A DNA stretch of 64,000 bases from positions 620,787,156 to 620,851,155 of the forward strand of contig NC_133666.1 of assembly GCF_037893015.1 (NCBI RefSeq), in the 5' to 3' direction. The DNA is from Macrotis lagotis (lineage: Eukaryota; Chordata; Mammalia; Peramelemorphia; Peramelidae). This document shows positions 58,531-64,000 of this stretch, piece by piece. Position numbers and translations under genes: made by a program. Within the stretch, counting starts at the first letter, position 1; every line of letters starts with the position of its first letter. The notes beneath the pieces were generated by a model that worked only from the letters and a program-made list of their open reading frames with translations, was not told the DNA's origin and ran no database searches.

Positions 58531-59337
58531 CTATTGGATTACTAGAAAGCTATGATATGTTTCATATTTCAAGAAATATAAAAATGCCCATATATCATAG
58601 AAGTAGAAGGGAAAATTGGAAGAATCCATCAATCATCTCCCAAAAGAGGTGAAAAAAGATCTTTCTGAAAGAGATCCTGTATGAAAGACACCCTCAAAAG
58701 AAAATTCCTATGAATATTATATCCAAATTCCAGAACTTCCAGTTTAAGGGGAAAATCATATAAAGAATAAACAATTCAAATACCATGAAACAAAAGGATC
58801 ACACAAGATTTAGCAGCTACTACTCACTATAAAAGAACAAAGGACTCAGAATAAGAAGGCAAAAGAACTAGGATTACTACCAAGAATAACCCCACAGGGA
58901 AAAAAATGGATTTTTAATGAAGAAATACTTTTAAGCTTTCCTAATTAAAAAACTGGAGATGAATAGAAAATTTGACATTCAAACACAAGACTCAAGTGTA
59001 AAAGGGCAAGCAAACAAGAGAAATCATAAGGGATTCAATAAAATGAAACTTTATATTCTTATATAGGAAGATGATACATGTAACTCCTAATAATTTTATC
59101 ACTATTAGGGCAACAAAGGAGTGCATATAACCAGAAGGCATGAGTGTGAGTCTGTTCTGTTGGGATGATTTCAGAAAAATGATGGAAGGATGAGAAAAAG
59201 GGATGCACTGTGAGAAGGGGAAGGGGAGACAAAGAATGAGGAAAATTATCTCATAAAAGAGGTGGCTAAGGAAAAGTTTTTACTATAGAGGGAGAGCAGG
59301 CAATGCTGTCATTTGAAATGTTTTAAAGAGAGAACTA

Positions 59338-59368
59338 TATACATACATACATACATACATACATACAT
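59338..59368. repeat. (ACAT)n microsatellite
   Basis: About seven perfect ACAT/CATA units. Confidence 0.9.
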
Positions 59369-60560
59369 GACACATACAGTTGGGTGTAGAAATTCATCTT
59401 ACCCAAAGGTAAGGAGAGGAAAGGAATAAGGAAGGAGAGAATGGTGGAAGGTAGACATCAAAAGCCAGGCAGATTTTTGAGAAGGGGTCAGAGCAAAAAA
59501 TGAGAAGGAAAAATAGAAGAGAATAGGATGCAAGAAAATATACAATTATCCATCACAACTATGAACGTAAATGGGATGAACCCATAAAATGGAAGATTAT
59601 GGTAGAATAGATTAGAAACCAGAATCAAACAATATGTTGGTAACAAGAGACATATTTGAAACCAAAAAGAAACACAGTTAAAATAAGTGACTGGAGCAAA
59701 ATCTATTGTATGTCAGCTAAAATAAAAAAGATGTGATAGCAATTAATGATCTGATCTCAGATAAAGTAAAAGCAAAAATAGATCTAATAAAAGAGATATT
59801 TAGAGAAACCACAAATGCTAAAAGGTACCATAGGCAATGAAATAATATCAAAACCTAACATAGCATTCAAATTCTTTAAGGAAAGCTAAGTGAATTATAG
59901 GAGGAAACAGTAAAACCATACTAGTAGGAGAGCAATTTGGAACTGCCTTAAGAGTAATAAAACTATGCATACCCTTTGATCCAGCAGTACTATCACTTCC
60001 AAAGAGATCACATAAAGGGGAAAAGACCCACATGTAAAAGAATATTTATAGCAGCTCTTTTTATGGTAGCAAAGAATTGGAAATTAGGAGATGCCCATCA
60101 ATTTGGGAATGACTGAACAAACTGTGGTATATGAATATAACAATATTATTGTTCTATAAGAAACAATGAGTAGGCAGATTTCTGAAAAACCTAGAAAGAC
60201 TTACATGAACTGATGCTGAGTGAAGTGAGCAGAACCAGGAGAATATATTCAATAATCAGCTATGATGAACTTAGATCTTCTCAGCAATCAAAGAAAATTC
60301 TAAAAGACATGTGATGGAAAATGCCATCCACATCTAGAGAAAAAACTATGGAATCTGAATGCAGATCAAAGCATACTATCTTCACCCTTTTAATTTTGCT
60401 TTTTGCTTTTCCCCTTTTTTGTTCTGATACTTTTTACACAGGAAGACCAATATAGAAATATATGAAACATGATTGGACATGTATAGTCTATATTATATTA
60501 CTTATTATTCTAGTGTAGGGGGAAGAAAGGATGGGAGAGAGAAAATTTTACCAAATTGAA

Positions 60561-60800
60561 TACTGAAAATAATCTCCACATATAATTGGTAAAATAATAA
60601 CAGTAAAAAACCTTACTAGAAGGAGATCTCAATTTATATCTCTCAGACCTAGATAAATCTTCCAGTGAAAAAACAATTTTTATTGAAAATTATCTCCACA
60701 TATAATTGGTAAAATAAACAAAAACAATTTTAATAGCAGAAGATCTCAATTTAATACCTCTCAAATCTAGATAAATCTAAGCAGTTAAAAAACAAGAAAG
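60561..60800 (+). repeat. Tandem duplication, period about 120 bases
   Basis: CTCCACATATAATTGG at 60574 and 60694, AGATCTCAATTTA at 60623 and 60739, and AGATAAATCT follow in the same order in both units. The copies are clearly diverged. Confidence 0.75.
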
Positions 60801-61479
60801 AAGCTGAGATGACTAGGATTTTAGAAAAGTTAGATATGGGATAGACCTCTGGAGAATATTTAATAGGAACAGAAAAGAGCATACCTTTTTTTTCTCAGTT
60901 GTGTATGGCACTTTCACAAGAATTGATCATGTACTTATAGTATAAAACCTCTCAAACAAATGCAGAAAAGCAGAAATATTAAATGTACCCATTTTGTATC
61001 ATAATGCAATAAAAATTATTTAGGAAGAGTCTTGGAATAATATTTTAAAAATTGGAAACTAAATAATCTATTCCTAAAGAATAAAATAATCAAAACTATC
61101 AATAATTTCTTTATATCATTAACAATAACGAGATAACATACCAAAATTTGTGGGATGTAGCCAAAGCAGTTTTGGAGAAAATATTTATCTTAATGTTTAC
61201 CTCAATTAAAGGAAGAAAAAGCAGATCAATGAAATGAGGAAACAAACAAACCAGAAAAAGAACAAATTAAAAATCTCCAATTAAACACCAAAATAGAAAT
61301 CCTGAATCCTGAGATTAATAAAATTGGAAGACAAAACAAACTACAACAAAACCTTTGTATTAATAAAACCAAGATCTTTAAAAAATCCAATACAATAGAT
61401 AAGCCATTAGTTATTTTTTTAAAAGAGAACCAAATGACCAGTACCAAAAATGAAAAGGGTAAATTCATCACCAATTTTA

Positions 61480-61627
61480 CTTATTTATTTTTTAGGTTAA
61501 AGTAATTGGCGTTATGATTTGCCCAGGGTCACACAGCTATTAAGTATTAAATTTCTGAGACCACATTTGAACTCAGATTATCCTGGCTCCAGGATTGGTG
61601 CTCTATCCATTAAACAACCTACCCCAA
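61480..61627 (-). repeat. WSINE1-related SINE, diverged, in L1
   Basis: GATTTGCCCAGGGTCACACAGC to CTCTATCCATTAAACAACC. Confidence 0.65.
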
Positions 61628-62162
61628 AGATGAAATTTAAACAATTATTAAGAACTAGTTTGTGAAATATGCCAATAAAACTGACAACTTAAGTTAAACA
61701 AATAAATATTCACAAAAATTTAACAATTTAACAAAATTGAACATGCTATAAACGAGCTCCCTAAGGAAAGGGATTCTACCAAACACCTAAGAAGCAATTA
61801 ATTCTAATATTACATAAACTGTATAGAAAATAGGCAAAGTAGCCTATTCTTTCTATGACACAAATATAATTTTGATGTACTTAAACCATTAAGCAAAAAC
61901 AGCGGAAAAAAACATAAGCCAATTTACCTAATGAATATTGAAGAAGAAATTTTAAATAAATACTAGCAAGATTATAGTAATTACAGCACAGTGTTCATAC
62001 ACTGACTAGAATTGGTTATAATTCAGACAACTATAAGCATAATTGACCATATCAATATCAAAAACATCAAAAATTATATGACTATATCAGTAGATTCAGA
62101 AAAAGGTTTTGACAAAAATGTAACACCTACTCTTACTAAAAGCATTAGAAAAGATAGGAATA

Positions 62163-62308
62163 GGGGCAGCTAGGTGGCGTAGTGGATAGAGTACCAGCCT
62201 TGTAGTCAGGAGGACCTGAGTTCAAATTTGTCCTCAGACATTTAATAATTATCTAGCTTTGTGACTTTGGGCAAGTCATTTAACCCCATTGCCTTGCAAA
62301 AAAAAAAG
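62163..62308 (+). repeat. WSINE1-type SINE, full length, in L1
   Basis: GGGGCAGCTAGGTGGCGTAG to CCTTGCAAAA. Short TSD ATAGGAATA. Confidence 0.85.
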
Positions 62309-62663
62309 TCATAGGAATAAATGGAGTTTTTCTTAAAATGTTAAGTAATATCTGTCTAAAACCAAGAGAAAGCATTATTTGAATTGTAATAAACTAGAAG
62401 TGTTTCAATATTATACTAGAAGTGCTATTGATAGTAATGAAAGAAGAAAAATAAACTGAGATCAGGCAATAAGGAAACAAAACTATCTCTTTTTTTCAGA
62501 TGAAATGATGGTATACTTAGAGAACCCTGGAAAGTCAACTAGTGGAAACAACCTCAGCAAAGCTGTTTTGATATAAAATTAACTCAAATTATTTTCCTTT
62601 TGTATGTTACCAATTCAGCAGGAAGAGCTAGATAGTGAAATTCCATTTAAAATACCTTATGGG

Positions 62664-63945
62664 GGGGACCAAGATGGTAGAATAAAGGTAGTAGCTCTCC
62701 CCAAAATTCCTCCAAACACCTTTAAGTAATAAGTGAAACAAATTCCTGGAATGGCAGAACCTACAAAAGGACACAGTGAAATAATTTCCCAGTAAAAAGA
62801 CAACTTAAAACAATTGTGTCCAACTTTGCAATAGCCCTCCAAGTCCATTCAAGCAGCCCCTATTACATTTGTTGTTGTGCTCATTGGTGGTATTTAAGAA
62901 TGGGTATTTCTGACAAAGGACCCATTTCTAAGGTATATAGAAAATCAAGTCAAATTTATAAGAAACTGATAAATCATCAAAGGATATGGAAAGGCAATTT
63001 TCAGATGAAGAAATCAAAGCTAGTCATAGTCATATGAAAAATTGTTTACAGAAATTCAAATTAAAACAACCCTGAGAAATCACCGCATACCTATTAGATT
63101 GGCCAATATGACTGAAAAGGAAAATGATCAATATTGAAGGAGATGTGAGAAAATTGGCACACTAATGCATTGTTGGAGTTGTGAACTGACCCAATCTTTC
63201 TGGAGAGCAATTTGCCCAAAGGGCAATAAAATTATGCATACCCTTTGATCCAGCAATACCACTACCGGGTCTGTATTCTGAAGAGATCATAAAAAAAGGG
63301 TAAAAATTCCACAAATAAAAAAATATTCATAGCAGCTCTTTTAGTAGTGGTAATCAGTTGAGAAATGGCTGAACCAATTATGGTATATGAATGTGATGGA
63401 ATACTATTGTTCTATTAAAAAATCATGAGGGATGGAACTTCAGAAAAGCTTGGAAAGACTTGCTTGAATTCATGCTGAGTGAAATGGGTAGAACCAGAAG
63501 AACATTATACATACTAACAACAACATGTGGTGATGATCAACCATGTTGGACTTGTTCATTTCAGCAGTACAATAATCAAAACAATTTTAAATGACTTGGG
63601 ATGGAAAATACCGTCTATACCCAGAGAAGGAACTGTGGAGTTTAAATGAAGACCAAAGTTTATAATATCAATTTTTTTAATTTATCATGTATTATGTCAT
63701 CTTTTCTAATATTCTTTTCTTCCATTTGGATTTGATTCTTCTTTCACAACATGATCAATATGGATCTTTGATTAACATGGTTATAAATGTAGAGCCTATA
63801 TTAGCTTGCTTTCTGTCAGGGGGAAGAGGAGGGAGGGAGAAAAATGTAAAATTCAAAACCTTACAAAAAATGATTGATTAAAAACTACCATTGTATGTAG
63901 TTGGAAAAACAAATAAATAAAAATATTTATAATTTTAAAAAAAGA
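62664..63945 (+). mobile_element. Internally deleted L1: 5' UTR joined to ORF2 C-terminus and 3' UTR
   Basis: Begins GGGGGGGACCAAGATGG, the L1 5' start with a YY1-like box. After about 220 bases it jumps (near 62890-62900) to the ORF2 C-terminal region (SDKGPISKVYRKSSQIYKK), then the usual tail with AAATAAATAAAAATATTT near 63915. ORF1, endonuclease and most of ORF2 are missing. A clear TSD was not found. Confidence 0.7.
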
Positions 63946-64000
63946 GTGGTTATTAAATTCTGTATATAGCCCTTGAGGGATTTTTGTTGGATATATGACC

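Larger units (their letters stand above)
57750..60600 (+). mobile_element. L1 with ORF1 and N-terminal endonuclease joined directly to its 3' tail
   Basis: 57.8-58.6 kb resembles the ORF1 coiled-coil region, 58.6-59.0 kb the ORF1 C-terminal domain, and 59.5-59.9 kb the start of ORF2 (NVNGMNPIKW, then KVKAKIDLIKEIF). Near 59925 the sequence jumps to the ORF2 end and 3' UTR (CTTTGATCCAGCAGTACT...). Reverse transcriptase is absent. Two SINEs interrupt it at 58243 and 58403. It carries many stops. Confidence 0.6.
60600..62655 (+). mobile_element. Degraded L1 ORF2 fragment (endonuclease to reverse transcriptase)
   Basis: Diverged L1 ORF2 phrases run in order: TTGATCATGTACTTATAGT, TAATTGACCATATC, then GATGAAATGATGGTATACTTAGAGAACCC near 62500. 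A 120-base tandem duplication lies at its left end and two SINEs at 61480 and 62163. It ends where the next L1 begins. Confidence 0.6.

Noticed and set aside
2480-62308. tRNA-like sequences with A and B boxes at about 30 places
   Set aside because: They are heads of WSINE1-type, MIR or CORE-SINEs with tails and TSDs, not tRNA genes.
1-64000. Endogenous retrovirus, CRISPR array or bacterial-type operon
   Set aside because: No paired LTRs or retroviral domains, no regularly spaced direct repeats, and all three genes are intron-bearing vertebrate genes.

Overview
The window reads as nuclear DNA of a marsupial, most likely an Australian dasyuromorph (Tasmanian devil, antechinus or dunnart type). 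Three split vertebrate genes have GT-AG introns. About thirty copies of one tRNA-headed SINE that I recognise as the marsupial WSINE1 type are scattered through it, many with clear target-site duplications (TSDs). Older L2, MIR, CORE-SINE and L3/CR1 fossils and several marsupial L1 tails fill most of the rest. The marsupial call is firm; the order-level call is inference from SINE abundance.

Genes. SLC52A2 (riboflavin transporter 2) lies on the minus strand at 12.47-14.28 kb. A CpG island at about 14.05-15.19 kb separates it from FBXL6 on the plus strand, whose coding exons run from 24.55 to 31.61 kb after a 9.7-kb first intron. TMEM249 (CATSPERQ, the sperm CatSper channel theta subunit) follows on the plus strand at 46.21-55.22 kb. 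This matches the human 8q24.3 order SLC52A2-FBXL6-TMEM249, with SLC52A2 and FBXL6 head to head, so it is a conserved neighbourhood stretched by retroposons. The three genes have unrelated jobs (vitamin B2 uptake, F-box/LRR ubiquitin-ligase adaptor, sperm calcium channel subunit); the only plausible shared control is the divergent promoter.

Layout. 0-12 kb: intergenic, L2/MIR/WSINE1, GA-rich tract, no gene recognised. 12-15.2 kb: SLC52A2 and CpG-island promoter. 15.2-24.5 kb: FBXL6 intron 1, with a long antisense L2 remnant and many SINEs. 24.5-31.7 kb: FBXL6 exons, with a young-looking 1.06-kb L1 in one intron. 31.7-46.2 kb: intergenic, with a 119-bp tandem duplication, a 7SL RNA pseudogene, L1 tails and a complete half-L1 (HAL1-like) element inserted in an L3/CR1 fossil. 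46.2-55.4 kb: TMEM249. 55.4-64 kb: intergenic, a pile-up of internally deleted L1 copies.

I found no CRISPR array, operon, endogenous retrovirus or new multi-gene system. The points most worth a second look are the HAL1-like element, the L1 copies that lost their middles, the 7SL pseudogene, the duplicated segment beside the FBXL6 splice acceptor, the short uORF before FBXL6 and the missing first coding exon of TMEM249.
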